This document shows, piece by piece, positions 53,347 through 62,752 of a stretch of DNA of 64,000 nucleotides. A model generated the notes under the pieces. That model was not told the DNA's origin and did not search any database. It worked only from the letters and a program-made list of their open reading frames with translations. A program made the translations under genes and the position numbers. Position 1 is the first letter of the stretch, and each line of letters begins with the position of its first letter. The DNA is from Jiangella endophytica (lineage in GTDB: Bacteria > Actinomycetota > Actinomycetes > Jiangellales > Jiangellaceae): positions 124,001 to 188,000 of the forward strand of contig NZ_QVAI01000001.1 in assembly GCF_003427025.1 (NCBI RefSeq). Direction: 5' to 3'.

Positions 53347-55069
53347 CCCAGCCGTCGGCGACGAACCGGTCCGCGTGCCGCTCGCCGTCGAACACCGGCT
53401 TGCCGCGGGTGCGCACCTTGACGTCGTCGACGTAGACCCCACGGCCCTGGTAGAGCGCGTCGGTGACGTAGCGCCAGCGCAGGATCGTGTCGCCGTCGCC
53501 GGGCAGGCCCGCGCGCACGGTCCACCACTGCCGGCCCTGGTCACCGCTGACGACGCCGTCGGCGGCGTCGAGGTGGTCGCGACCGGCGCGGGCGGTGAAC
53601 GGCACCGGCGTCCAGGTGGCGCCGTCGTCGGTGGACCGCTCCAGCGTGAGCCGGTCGGTCGACTCGGTGTCGACGAACAGGTCGAACAGCAGCGTCGAGC
53701 TGCCGGACAACTCGACCGGCAGGCTGAGCGTCGACGTCGTCGCGTCGGCCTCATGAGCCCGCCAGGCGTCGTCGCCGGAGCGCGGCTCGACGGACAGCGC
53801 GTAGGCCAGCTCGTGCGCGACCGCCCGCCGGGCCGGGTTGATCGTGCCCCAGCTGCGCGACGGGTGCACGCGGTTGGTCAGCAGGATCACGAACGAGCGC
53901 GACTGCGGATCGATGACCATGCTCGTTCCGGTGAAGCCGGTGTGCCCCGCCGTCGACGGTGACGCCAGCGCGGCCATGTACCAGCGCTGATCGAGCTCGA
54001 AGCCCAGCCCGTGCGCGTTGCCGGGGAAGGTGGTGTTCTCGTCGGTGAGCATCGCCTCGACGGTGTCCGGCCGCAGGATCCGCTCGCCGCCGTAAGCGCC
54101 CCCGTTGAGGATCGCCTGCGCCAGCCGAGCGAGATCCTGCGCCGTGCCGAACACGCCGGCGTGCCCCGCGACGCCGTTCAGGGACCAGGCGTTCTCGTCG
54201 TGCACCTCGCCGCGGACGATGCCGCGCGGTGGCGCCGCCTGGAACTCCGTCGCCGCGATGCGGTCGAGCTCGGACGCGGGCGGGTTGTAGCCCGTGTCGG
54301 TCATGCCGAGCGGCCCGGTGACGCCGCCGGCGACCAGCGCGTCGAGCGTCTCACCCGTGACGGCCTCGGCGATCAGCCCGGCGGTGATCATGTTGAGGTC
54401 GGAGTAGAGGTACGTCGTGCCGGGCGGGTTCGCCGGGGTGGTGTTCAGGACGGCGGCGATCCGCGCCTCCGGCGTCGGCCAGTCGCGCCACAGCGGCAGC
54501 CAGGAGACCAGCCCGCTGGTGTGCGTCAGCAGCTGCCGGACGGTGATCGCCTCCTTGCCGTTGGCGGCGAACGCCGGCAGGTACCGCGTGACCGGGGCGT
54601 CGAGGTCGACCCGGCCGGCCTCGACCTGCTGGAGCACGACGATCGTGGTGAACAGCTTCGACACCGACGCGAGGTCGTAGATCGTGTCGGTGCCGGACGC
54701 GACCCACTCGTCCCGCGGCAGCTCCGCGCCGGCGCCGTCGGCGAACCGCAGCGCCCAGCCGGCGGCGTCCTCGGCGACGACCCGGCCATCGTGCGCGGCC
54801 AGCACCGTCATGCCGGAGTACAGCGGATGCGTGCCGCCCGGCGGGGTCTCGGTGTACCCCGCGGCCGCGTCGACCAGCGCGTCGACGCGGTCCGGGTCCA
54901 GGCCGACGTCCGCGGGCGCGGCCGCGCGCAGCGTCGTCCGGGCGGACATGAAGTCGTCGTGCGGGCGGTCGAACCGGCCGGCGTCGTCGCCGTGCGCGTT
55001 CGCCGGCGCGCCGGCCCCGAGCATGGCGGCAGCGAGAAGGGTCACGAGGACGATTCTGCGCCCCGTCAT
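53330..55069 (-). CDS. Secreted serine beta-lactamase-like hydrolase (AmiE-like position)
   Basis: A 579-residue exported protein. Signal peptide MTGRRIVLVTLLAAAMLGAGAPANA; beta-lactamase/AmpC-type domain ~45-405 with SVSKLF (SxxK) and YSDLN (YxN) plus HTGFTGTSMV near the third motif; then a ~160-residue beta-sandwich (STDDGATWTPV) that may bind carbohydrate. ATG 55069 overlaps the NamZ stop. In Bacillus the NagZ-NamZ gene pair is likewise joined by an AmiE-type serine hydrolase, so this protein may cut the lactyl-amide bond or peptide of muropeptides. The equivalence is by position and fold only. Confidence 0.88.
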   Translation of the reverse strand: MTGRRIVLVTLLAAAMLGAGAPANAHGDDAGRFDRPHDDFMSARTTLRAAAPADVGLDPDRVDALVDAAAGYTETPPGGTHPLYSGMTVLAAHDGRVVAEDAAGWALRFADGAGAELPRDEWVASGTDTIYDLASVSKLFTTIVVLQQVEAGRVDLDAPVTRYLPAFAANGKEAITVRQLLTHTSGLVSWLPLWRDWPTPEARIAAVLNTTPANPPGTTYLYSDLNMITAGLIAEAVTGETLDALVAGGVTGPLGMTDTGYNPPASELDRIAATEFQAAPPRGIVRGEVHDENAWSLNGVAGHAGVFGTAQDLARLAQAILNGGAYGGERILRPDTVEAMLTDENTTFPGNAHGLGFELDQRWYMAALASPSTAGHTGFTGTSMVIDPQSRSFVILLTNRVHPSRSWGTINPARRAVAHELAYALSVEPRSGDDAWRAHEADATTSTLSLPVELSGSSTLLFDLFVDTESTDRLTLERSTDDGATWTPVPFTARAGRDHLDAADGVVSGDQGRQWWTVRAGLPGDGDTILRWRYVTDALYQGRGVYVDDVKVRTRGKPVFDGERHADRFVADGWVRSRR

Positions 55070-56346
55070 CGCCGGCCCCGGTACAGCAGGTACGGCTGGC
55101 GCCGGCGGTCGAACTCGGCCAGCTCGTCCTGCCACGACGCGACGATCTCGTCCGTCGACGCCCCGCCGTCGACCATCACCCGCAGCCGCTCGGACCCGTG
55201 CAGCTTGTGGATGAAGCCGTCGCTGGTGCCGCCGCCGCGCCACGCGAAGGCGTCCGGGTAGCGGTGTTTCGCCGTGACCAGCATGGCGACTCCGGTGCGG
55301 ACCGGGTCGAACGCGGCCGGGTCGGTCACGTGCAGCTGGACGCCGCCGTTGACCACGCCGACGTTCTTGCTGATCCACGGCACGAAGTAGGCCTCGCGGA
55401 AGTCGACCCCGGGCAGCCCGGCCGCGTTGAGGTCGTCGGCCCAGTGGTAGGTGCCGTACGGCGCGCCGATCAGCTCGAACGGCCGCGTGGTGCCGCGGCC
55501 CTCCGACGCCGTCGTCCCCTCGAACACGCAGGTGCCCACGTAGACCTGCGCGGTGTCGGGCGTCGGCACGTTCGGGCTGGGCAGCACCCACGGCAGGCCG
55601 GTGTCGGCGTAGCGGGAGTCCGGCCGCCACCGGCGCATCGTCACGACCTCGAGGTCCTCGACGGAGGCGCCGGCGTCGTCGGGCAGGAACTCGGTGTTGA
55701 AGAACCGGGCCAGCTCGCCGACGGTCATGCCGTGCTGCTGGACGATGTAGCGCTGCCCGATGCCCGACTCGAACCCGGGGAACAGCATCGGCCCGGCCGC
55801 CGTCCCCCCGACCGGGTTCGGCCGGTCCAGCACGACGAACCTCAGGCCCATGCGGGCCGCCGCTCGCATCGCCGACCACATGGTCCAGATGTAGGTGTAG
55901 AACCGGGCGCCGACGTCCTGGATGTCGAAGACCACGACCTCGACGTCCGCCTCGGCGAACATCCGCATGAAGCCGGCCTCCTGCGCGCCGTACGCGTCGT
56001 ACACCGTCACGCCGGTACGGGGGTCGATCGTGGTCTCCTCCGCCTCACCGGCCTGTGCCGAGCCGCGGAACCCGTGCTCCGGGCCGAACACGCCGGCGAT
56101 GTTCACGTTGCCGGAGGCGACCATGCTGTCGACGATGTGCGACCCGTCCGGCAGGATCCCGGTCGGGTTCGAGATGACGCCGACGCGATGGCCGGACAAC
56201 GCCGTCCAGCCGTCGTCGGCCAGCCGCTGTGCGCCCGTCAGCACGGCTCGGGCCGGGTCGTTGCCGGCCGCGAACGCGACTGACGGTGCGGCGACGACGG
56301 CGGCACCGGCAGCGCCGGTCGAGGCGATGAACGTACGGCGGTCCAT
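55066..56346 (-). CDS. namZ: Exo-beta-N-acetylmuramidase NamZ (DUF1343, GH171)
   Basis: A 426-residue exported protein of the DUF1343/YbbC family, shown in Bacillus to cleave terminal MurNAc from cell-wall glycan. Twin-arginine-like signal DRRTFIASTGAAGAAV. Core motifs: VISNPTGILPDG, GPEHGFRGSAQAGE, VFDIQDVGARFYTYIWTM, VLDRPNPVGG and SPNVPTPDTAQVY are well conserved, and the Glu of PEHGF is the proposed catalytic residue. ATG 56346 starts the signal. It lies between nagZ (29-base gap) and the serine hydrolase (4-base overlap). Confidence 0.93.
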   Translation of the reverse strand: MDRRTFIASTGAAGAAVVAAPSVAFAAGNDPARAVLTGAQRLADDGWTALSGHRVGVISNPTGILPDGSHIVDSMVASGNVNIAGVFGPEHGFRGSAQAGEAEETTIDPRTGVTVYDAYGAQEAGFMRMFAEADVEVVVFDIQDVGARFYTYIWTMWSAMRAAARMGLRFVVLDRPNPVGGTAAGPMLFPGFESGIGQRYIVQQHGMTVGELARFFNTEFLPDDAGASVEDLEVVTMRRWRPDSRYADTGLPWVLPSPNVPTPDTAQVYVGTCVFEGTTASEGRGTTRPFELIGAPYGTYHWADDLNAAGLPGVDFREAYFVPWISKNVGVVNGGVQLHVTDPAAFDPVRTGVAMLVTAKHRYPDAFAWRGGGTSDGFIHKLHGSERLRVMVDGGASTDEIVASWQDELAEFDRRRQPYLLYRGRR

Positions 56347-56375
56347 GGGGGCTCCTCGGGATGGTCGGGCGGGGG

Positions 56376-58193
56376 TCACCAGGTGAGGCCGTGGCCGATC
56401 GGGTAGAGCACGGTGCCGTCGGCGGCCGGGACGACCACCGGCAGCCGGCCGGCGGGGGAGAGCTCGCCGGTGAGCACCTTCGCGACGCTGCGCATCGACA
56501 CCGTCGTCGATGAGTAGGCGGCGAGGAAGCCGGCCGACTCGGGCAGGTACGCGACGTCGTAGGCGTTGCGCGCGGCGACCGCGACGACAGGGTGCCCGGT
56601 GGCGGCCAGCTCGGCGACCAGCCGGCGCTGCCGTCCCTCGGGGTCCGTCGTGACGGTGTCCCAGGCGTTCGAGGTGATGACGACGGTGAGGTCGTGCGCG
56701 GGCGCGGCCTGGACGGCGGCCGCGATGGCGGCGTCGCTGGGCCTGGTGCCGACGGCTTGGACGTCGACGCTCGCGCCCCCGCTGCCGCGGAGGGCGGCGG
56801 CGAGGTCGTTGCCGGCGGCGGTGTTCGTCGTGACGACGTTGATCCTGCTCGCCGGGTCGACGGGCAGGATGGCCGCGCCTTCGCCGTCGGTGTTGCGCAG
56901 GGCGGTGACCGTCGGGTCGGTGATGCGCTGCGCGGCGGCCTGGTGCGCGCGGACGCCGACCGTGCGGGCCACCCGGTCGACGTCGACCTGCTCGGCGTCG
57001 GTGAGACCGCGCTTCCACTTCAGCTCGAGGATCCGCTCGACGCTCTCGTCCAGCCGGTCCTCGCTGATCTCGCCGTCGCGGACGGCCTGCAGCACCGCCT
57101 GGTACATGACGTCCATGTCGCCGTCCTTCGGGACCAGCAGCTGGTCGACGCCGGCCTGCAGCGCGAGCACCGGGACCCGGGCCGGGCCGAAGCCCTGGCG
57201 CACGCCCTCCATGTTCAGCGCGTCGGTGACGACGACGCCGTCGTAGCCGAGCTCGTCGCGCAGCAGCCCGGTGATGATCGGCGCGGACAGCGTCGCCGGG
57301 ACTCCGGTGGGGTCGAGGCTGTCGACGACGATGTGCGCCGTCATGATCACGTCGATCCCGGCGTCGATGGCCGCCTCGAACGGCGGCGCGTCGATGGTCT
57401 CCCACTCCTGCCGGGTGTGGTCGATCTCCGGCACGCCGTAGTGGCTGTCGGTCGTGGTGTCGCCGTGGCCGGGGAAGTGCTTCGCGGCCGCCGCAACGCC
57501 CTGGCCGGCCTGGTAGCCGGCCACCTGCGCGGTGACGTAGTCCGCTGCCACCCCGGGGTCGGAGCTGAAGCTGCGCACGCCGATGACCGGGTTCGCGGCG
57601 TTGACGTTGACGTCGGCGACCGGCGCGAAGTTCTGGTTGATGCCGACGGCGCGCAGCTCGCGGGCGGTGATGCGGGCCGCCTCGCGGGCGGCGTTCGTGC
57701 TGCCGCCGGCCGCCAGCGCCTGCGCGCCCGGGAACTGCGTCGCCGGGGCCGGCATCCGGGCGACGATGCCGGTCTCCTGGTCGGTCGAGACGATCAGCGG
57801 CGGCCCGCCGGTCGCGGTCGCCGTCCGTTGCAGGTCGTTCGAGAGCTGGGCGATCTGCCCCGGGCTGTTGACGTTGCCCGCCCACGCGAAGTAGATGACG
57901 CCGCCGAGGTGGTACTTCTCGACCACGTCGGCCGGGGTGCCGACGCCGTAGGCGGCCTGGTTGCTGGCGCGCTGAGCGGCGGTGACGGTGTGCGCGTCGG
58001 CCCCGTACACCTGCACGACGAACAGCTGGCCGACCTTCTCCTCCAGCGTCATGTCCGCCAGCTGGGCGGCGACCCACTCGGTCCCCTCGTCGTCCGCGGC
58101 CGCTGGGCCGGCCAGCGTCGGCGAGACGAGGAGCGCGGCTGCGGTCGTGGCGACGGCGGCGCGTAACAGGCTGCGACGGTGAATCCGGGGCAT
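56376..58193 (-). CDS. nagZ: Exported GH3 beta-N-acetylglucosaminidase (NagZ type)
   Basis: A 605-residue exported GH3 enzyme that removes terminal GlcNAc from peptidoglycan fragments. Signal peptide of twin-arginine character (PRIHRRSLLRAAVA). NagZ signatures: KHFPGHGDTTTDSHYGVP with the His of the catalytic dyad, and VVTDALNMEGV with the nucleophile Asp. A C-terminal (alpha/beta)6 sandwich domain (~430-600) is present as in YbzD/NagZ of Bacillus. ATG 58193 follows GGGAGG. First gene of the nagZ-namZ-hydrolase operon, with a clear promoter at 58250-58278. Confidence 0.94.
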   Translation of the reverse strand: MPRIHRRSLLRAAVATTAAALLVSPTLAGPAAADDEGTEWVAAQLADMTLEEKVGQLFVVQVYGADAHTVTAAQRASNQAAYGVGTPADVVEKYHLGGVIYFAWAGNVNSPGQIAQLSNDLQRTATATGGPPLIVSTDQETGIVARMPAPATQFPGAQALAAGGSTNAAREAARITARELRAVGINQNFAPVADVNVNAANPVIGVRSFSSDPGVAADYVTAQVAGYQAGQGVAAAAKHFPGHGDTTTDSHYGVPEIDHTRQEWETIDAPPFEAAIDAGIDVIMTAHIVVDSLDPTGVPATLSAPIITGLLRDELGYDGVVVTDALNMEGVRQGFGPARVPVLALQAGVDQLLVPKDGDMDVMYQAVLQAVRDGEISEDRLDESVERILELKWKRGLTDAEQVDVDRVARTVGVRAHQAAAQRITDPTVTALRNTDGEGAAILPVDPASRINVVTTNTAAGNDLAAALRGSGGASVDVQAVGTRPSDAAIAAAVQAAPAHDLTVVITSNAWDTVTTDPEGRQRRLVAELAATGHPVVAVAARNAYDVAYLPESAGFLAAYSSTTVSMRSVAKVLTGELSPAGRLPVVVPAADGTVLYPIGHGLTW

Positions 58194-58249
58194 GCGGGCC
58201 TCCCAGCGGGATGGGCGGTTGCCGTTTTCAGCGAGCCGGCTTGTGGCGG

Positions 58250-58278
58250 AACGTAGCGAAATGATTACCGGCGGTCAA
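58250..58278 (-). promoter_or_regulatory. Promoter of the nagZ operon
   Basis: On the minus strand TTGACC (58278-58273), a 17-base spacer and TACGTT (58255-58250) form a good sigma-A-type promoter, 57 bases before the nagZ ATG. The spacer contains an A/T-rich stretch (GGTAATCATTTC) that may be an operator; no matching regulator is in the window. Confidence 0.65.
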
Positions 58279-58336
58279 GAGTGGTCACGCCGGGAGCCTC
58301 CGCCCTCGCCCTCCGCCGGCTTCGCGCCACCTCTTG

Positions 58337-59209
58337 TCAGCCGGTCGGGGACGAGGCGGGGAGGCGGAAGAGGTCGCCGTCCAGAGGCTCGACCAGGCCG
58401 TCCGCGACCAACGCGTCCAGCGCGCGTTCCCGCTGCACCGGCTCGGCCCACGTCGCGTCCAGCAGGCGCTTCGGCACCGGGCCGGTCGATTCGCGCAGCA
58501 CCGCCATCAGCCGGCCGCGGACCTGGCGGTCGGTGCCGTGCCACGCCTGGCCGCGCCGCGGCGGACCGTCGTCGGGAGGGGAGCCGGCCAGGCGCCAGGC
58601 GCACGACGCCGCGAGCGGGCAGGACGAGCACCGTGGCGAGCGAGCCGTGCAGACCAGCGCGCCCAGCTCCATGACGGCGACCGCCCAGCGCGGCGCCGTC
58701 TCCGCGTCGGGGACCAGCTCCAGCGCCATGCGCCGCTCGGCGGCCGTGGGTGCCGTCGGCGGGTACTGGGTGCCGGTGACGGCGCGCGCGAGCACGCGGC
58801 GGACATTCGTGTCGAGGACGACGTGCCGGGCGCCGAACGCGAACGACGCGACGGCGGCCGCCGTGTAGTCGCCGATGCCGGGCAGGGCGATCAGGTCGTC
58901 GTAGGACGCGGGAACGTCGCCGCCGTGTCGCTCGACGATGGCACCCGCGGCCGCGTGCAGCCGCAACGCCCGCCGCGGATAGCCCAGCCGCCCCCAGGCG
59001 CGGATCGCCTCGCCCGGTTCCTCGGCGGCGAGATCGGCCGGTCGCGGCCACCGGCGCAGCCACTCGTGCCACACCGGCTCGACCCGCACGACGGGGGTCT
59101 GCTGCAGCATGATCTCGCTCACGAGTACGCCCCACGGCGTCCGGTCGGGCGCGCGCCACGGGAGATCGCGCGCGTGCGCGGAGTACCAGGACAGGACGGC
59201 GGTGTGCAT
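58337..59209 (-). CDS. mutY: A/G-specific adenine DNA glycosylase MutY
   Basis: Removes adenine mispaired with 8-oxoguanine. 290 residues from ATG 59209 (MHTAVLSWYSAHARDLPW). Helix-hairpin-helix LPGIGDYTAAAVASFAFG is followed by catalytic VLDTNVRRVL (Asp), and the 4Fe-4S cluster loop has four Cys (C-x6-C-x2-C-x5-C). The C-terminal recognition domain is short, as in actinobacterial MutY. In-frame upstream sequence to 59275 is less plausible. With the MutT1-like gene in this window it supports oxidised-guanine defence. Confidence 0.95.
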   Translation of the reverse strand: MHTAVLSWYSAHARDLPWRAPDRTPWGVLVSEIMLQQTPVVRVEPVWHEWLRRWPRPADLAAEEPGEAIRAWGRLGYPRRALRLHAAAGAIVERHGGDVPASYDDLIALPGIGDYTAAAVASFAFGARHVVLDTNVRRVLARAVTGTQYPPTAPTAAERRMALELVPDAETAPRWAVAVMELGALVCTARSPRCSSCPLAASCAWRLAGSPPDDGPPRRGQAWHGTDRQVRGRLMAVLRESTGPVPKRLLDATWAEPVQRERALDALVADGLVEPLDGDLFRLPASSPTG

Positions 59210-59301
59210 CGGACCCGAGTCTAAGCGCGCTCGGAGAGCGACCCACAAGGGGCAGAAAGGGACATTCCAAAACATCCTTCGACGACGTTTCGTAATGGTC
59301 G

Positions 59302-59331
59302 TTGACTCATGATCAGTCTCGTAGTTAGCGT
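59302..59331 (+). promoter_or_regulatory. Promoter of the secreted-protein gene
   Basis: TTGACT (59302-59307), an 18-base spacer and TAGCGT (59326-59331) precede the gene at 59422 by 90 bases. The region is A/T-richer than the surrounding DNA, as expected of a strong promoter; the RBS GGAGAAGGAGC follows. Confidence 0.6.
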
Positions 59332-59421
59332 CACTGACGCGCGTTCATATCTTCGCGCAAGGATAAATCCGGACTTTGTCCTCATCGAGGCCGGAAAAGG
59401 GTAAGTGGAGAAGGAGCAAGT

Positions 59422-60645
59422 ATGACTCTGGAAGCGACTGACCGGCGGCGTGTGCGTCGTGGTGCGGTCAAGGTGGCAGCGGGTGTGGCCGGCGCTGCGC
59501 TGGCCTGCTCGGCCGCCGGACTGCAGGCACAGGCCGCCGAGTCCGGCCAGGCCGGGCCGGACCAGCGCTCCGGCGAGTTCAGGATCGTGGCGGACGGCTA
59601 CTACGCCACCGCTCAGGTGCGGACCGGCGCGCAGGTGCCGCTTCCGGTCCCGGTGCCGGAGCTCGACGCGCACGTGACCGTCGGGCAGATCGAGTCCGAG
59701 GCGAACTCGGCCGGCGTCGAGGGTGAGGACGAGGGCGTCTTCTCCCGGGCGTTCGGCACCATCGCCAGCATCGGCGGCGCGGGCGCCGAGTTCGACGTCC
59801 CGTACCTGGTCGAGCAGGTCGCGCTGCCGGAGGAGGCGGACACCGCCACCTACGGCCTGCACGGCCTCGAGGTGCCGATCCTCGGCAACCTCGACGCGAT
59901 CTCCGGTGAGGTCAAGGCCAACTGGAACGACGACCTCGTCACCGAGGGCAGTGAGGGCGGCGTGCTGACGTCGCTGTACTCCGGCGTCGGCGAGGTCGAC
60001 CTGATCGATGTCGCGGACCTGGGCGCGGTCGCGGACCTGCTGCCGATCGAGCTGCCGGTCGGCAGCCCGGTCGTCACGGTCGGTGCGGGCCAGCTGCTGC
60101 AGGAGACCGGCACCTTCCCGAAGGAAGACGGCTCGCTCGGTGCGTACGCCGAGGTCAGCGGCCGGTTCGCGGACCTGAGCGTCCTGGGTGGTGCGGCCAA
60201 CGGCGGCATCTCGCTGGGCTTCGCGGGTGCTGACGACGGCGAGACCCCGAACGCGTGGGGCCGCCTCGAGGCGACCGGTGAGCCGGGCGGTGCGGGCTTC
60301 GACTACGAGCTGCCGGCCCTCGAGCTGCACGTCGGCGACAACGACGTCATCCACGTCGAGCCGGGCTTCGACGAGACGTTCGACCTGGGCGGCCTGTCGG
60401 TGAACCTGAACTTCGCCGACTACCGCGACTCCGACACCGTCCTCGCTGAGGACGGCACGGTCGCGTCCGCCTCGGGTGGCGGCCTGTCGGTGCGCGTCGC
60501 GGTGAACGTGCCGATCCCGGTTCTCGGCGACGTCGAGGTGGCCAGCGCCGAGGTCGGGCTGCTGAGCTTCCCCGAGCTGAGCGTCGAGGTGCCGCAGGGC
60601 GGCATCACCGGAGCCGCCGCCGCGGAGGCCGCGCGCTCGCTGTGA
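59422..60645 (+). CDS. Secreted acidic protein of unknown function
   Basis: A 407-residue exported protein with a signal peptide of twin-arginine-like character (RRRVRRGAVKVAAGVAGAALACSAAG, cleavage near AQA-AE). The mature part is acidic, beta-rich and low in Lys/Cys, with internally similar turns such as PLPVPVPELDAHVTV and VNVPIPVLGDVEVASAEVGLLSFPELSVEVP. No transmembrane anchor, LPXTG or catalytic motif. Good promoter and ribosome site (GGAGAAGGAG) suggest abundant expression. A hairpin terminator follows. I do not recognise the family; a surface or matrix protein is likely. Confidence 0.85.
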   Translation: MTLEATDRRRVRRGAVKVAAGVAGAALACSAAGLQAQAAESGQAGPDQRSGEFRIVADGYYATAQVRTGAQVPLPVPVPELDAHVTVGQIESEANSAGVEGEDEGVFSRAFGTIASIGGAGAEFDVPYLVEQVALPEEADTATYGLHGLEVPILGNLDAISGEVKANWNDDLVTEGSEGGVLTSLYSGVGEVDLIDVADLGAVADLLPIELPVGSPVVTVGAGQLLQETGTFPKEDGSLGAYAEVSGRFADLSVLGGAANGGISLGFAGADDGETPNAWGRLEATGEPGGAGFDYELPALELHVGDNDVIHVEPGFDETFDLGGLSVNLNFADYRDSDTVLAEDGTVASASGGGLSVRVAVNVPIPVLGDVEVASAEVGLLSFPELSVEVPQGGITGAAAAEAARSL

Positions 60646-60696
60646 GACCCGCCACGGCGGCTCCACCCGCTGCCGTGACTGGAGAATGAGAATGAC

Positions 60697-60740
60697 CTCG
60701 TGGGTCCGGTCCCTTCGCGAGAGGGAACCGGGCCCACGAG
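60697..60740 (+). terminator. Hairpin terminator after the secreted-protein gene
   Basis: CTCGTGGG-(T)CCGGTCCCT pairs with AGGGA-ACCGGG-CCCACGAG around a short loop, 52 bases after the stop and just before the next start. Strong G/C-rich stem, likely intrinsic terminator. Confidence 0.75.
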
Positions 60741-60763
60741 TCCGTCTCCGGCACAATGCCGGG

Positions 60764-61378
60764 GTGACGACGCTGCTGCTGGTCCACGGCGGGCTCTGGG
60801 AACCGGGCATGGACGCCGGCGCCTTCTGGCGGCGGCCCGGCGTCGTCGCGGCGCTGGAGGAGCGCGGGTTCGACGTGCTCGCGCCGGACCGGTCGGTCCG
60901 GGCGCCGTCGTGGCCGATCGAGGCGGAGCACCTGGCGGGGACTCTGCCCGCTCAGCCGGTGACCGTCGTCGCCGGGTCGAACGGCTGCTCGGCGGCGATG
61001 CGGCTGGCACTCGCCCGGCCCGATGCGGTGGCCCGCCTGCTGCTGGCCTGGCCGGCGACGGCTGGCGACGCCCGCATCGATGCTCGGACGGCGGCCGCGC
61101 TGGCCGCGGCGGGCGCGACGCCCGAGACCGTGACGGCGCTGCTGGCCGGCGAGACGCTGCGCGGCGTGACCGAGCCTGAACTTGCCGGGCTGACGCCGCA
61201 GCTCGGGCTGGTGCCGGCGGACCCTCCGGACCCGTTTCATCAACGCCGGACGGTGGACGCGCTGGCCACGCTGGTGCCGGGCGCGACCGTCCTGCCCGGC
61301 TGCACGGAGTCGCCGCGTCCGGACTTCGGCCCGGACCTGGACCGGTTCGCGGACGCGGTCGCGGCCTTCGCCGGCTGA
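60764..61378 (+). CDS. Small alpha/beta hydrolase
   Basis: A 204-residue alpha/beta hydrolase fold protein: oxyanion VHGGLWEPG, elbow VAGSNGCSAA (small-x-Ser-x-Gly: the Ser of AGSNG as possible nucleophile) and a C-terminal His/Asp region that is not clear. GTG 60764 is the start, directly after the terminator hairpin. The short length and weak acid/His motifs leave activity uncertain. No operon partner; disA converges from the right. Confidence 0.78.
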   Translation: MTTLLLVHGGLWEPGMDAGAFWRRPGVVAALEERGFDVLAPDRSVRAPSWPIEAEHLAGTLPAQPVTVVAGSNGCSAAMRLALARPDAVARLLLAWPATAGDARIDARTAAALAAAGATPETVTALLAGETLRGVTEPELAGLTPQLGLVPADPPDPFHQRRTVDALATLVPGATVLPGCTESPRPDFGPDLDRFADAVAAFAG

Positions 61379-61501
61379 CGGGCCGGCTCGGCGGGATGCG
61401 CGCTGGCTCGGCCCGGGTGTGGTCCCCGCCCGGCTGGGAGGGAGTCCCACCCTACGGGCGGGCGCCGACAGTCACCGTCCGCCCTGGAACGAGGGCCGGC
61501 G

Positions 61502-62596
61502 TCAGACGTAGCGTTCGAGGATGCTGGACTCGGCCAGCCGGGACAGTCCTTCGCGGACGCTGCGGGCGCGGGACTCGCCGACCCCCTCGACGGCCTGGAG
61601 GTCGTCGACGCTGGCGGCGAGGAGCTTCTGCAGGCCGCCGAAGTGCTCGACCAGGCGGTCGATGACGCTGTCGGGCAGCCGAGGCACCCGGGCCAGCAGC
61701 CGGAACCCGCGCGGGCTCACCGCGGCGTCGAGCTGCTCGCCGCCGCCGGGGAAGCCGAGCGCCCGGGCCACCGCACCGAGATCGAGCAGCTCGGTGCCGG
61801 ACAGCGTGTCGAGTGCGCTGATGGCCTCGCCGAGGCTGCGCTTGCGGCGTCCGGACGGCGCCGGCAGGTAGTCGCGTATCACCAGCTCGCGATCGGAGTC
61901 GACGCCGGCGACCAGCTCGTCGAGCTGAAGGCTGAGCAGCCGGCCGTCGGTGCCGAGCTCGACGACGTAGCCGTCGATCTCGACCGAGATGCGCCGCACC
62001 ATCTCCAGCCGCTGTGCCACCGAGACGACGTCGCGGACGGTGACGAGATCCTCGATCTCGAGCGCCGACAGCGTGCCGGACACCTCGTCGAGGCGCAGCT
62101 TGTAACGCTCGAGCGTGGCCAGCGCCTGGTTGGCACGCGACAGGATCTGCCCGGCGTCCTCGAGCACGTAGCGGATGTCGTCGACGTAGATGGCGACGAT
62201 GCGCATGGACTGGCTGACGGAGATGACCGGGAAGCCGGTCTGCTTGGCCACCCGCTCCGCCGTGCGGTGCCGTGTGCCGGACTCCGTCGTCGGGATGGAC
62301 GGGTCGGGCACCAGCTGGGTCGCGCACTTGAGGATCTTGGTGCAGTCGCGGTCGACGACGATGGCGCCGTCCATCTTGGCCAGCTCGCGCAGCCGGGTGG
62401 CGCTGAACTCGACGTCGAGGCTGAAGCCACCGGTGGACATGGCCTCGATGGTCTTGTCGTATCCGAGGACGACCAAGGCGCCGGTGCGGCCGCGCAGGAT
62501 GCGCTCGAGGCCCTCGCGCAGCGCCGTGCCTGGCGCCACCGCTGCCAGAGCCAGGCGCAGTTTCGCGTCGGCGCCGGCTCGATCGATGCCTTGCAC
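61502..62596 (-). CDS. disA: DNA integrity scanning diadenylate cyclase DisA
   Basis: Makes cyclic di-AMP from two ATP and senses branched DNA. 364 residues. DAC domain at ~1-145 with the DGA motif (KMDGAIVVD) and [11 protein letters not shown] (RHR); linker ~150-280; helix-hairpin-helix DNA-binding domain ~285-364 ([22 protein letters not shown]). GTG 62596 is the start. It lies 156 bases downstream of radA on the same strand, the usual actinobacterial order, in which RadA restrains DisA. Confidence 0.97.
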   Translation of the reverse strand: MQGIDRAGADAKLRLALAAVAPGTALREGLERILRGRTGALVVLGYDKTIEAMSTGGFSLDVEFSATRLRELAKMDGAIVVDRDCTKILKCATQLVPDPSIPTTESGTRHRTAERVAKQTGFPVISVSQSMRIVAIYVDDIRYVLEDAGQILSRANQALATLERYKLRLDEVSGTLSALEIEDLVTVRDVVSVAQRLEMVRRISVEIDGYVVELGTDGRLLSLQLDELVAGVDSDRELVIRDYLPAPSGRRKRSLGEAISALDTLSGTELLDLGAVARALGFPGGGEQLDAAVSPRGFRLLARVPRLPDSVIDRLVEHFGGLQKLLAASVDDLQAVEGVGESRARSVREGLSRLAESSILERYV

Positions 62597-62752
62597 GTGA
62601 CCCCTGTCGTGACCCGGACGGCTTCTCGTGATGAACAGTGTACGGTCGCGCGTCGCTGCCCCGGAGAGGGACGGCGGACGACGCCGGATAGAACAGTCTA
62701 GGGCGTGATGTGCTGGTGCGCGGCGACGATCACGTCAATACCACGCAACGAT

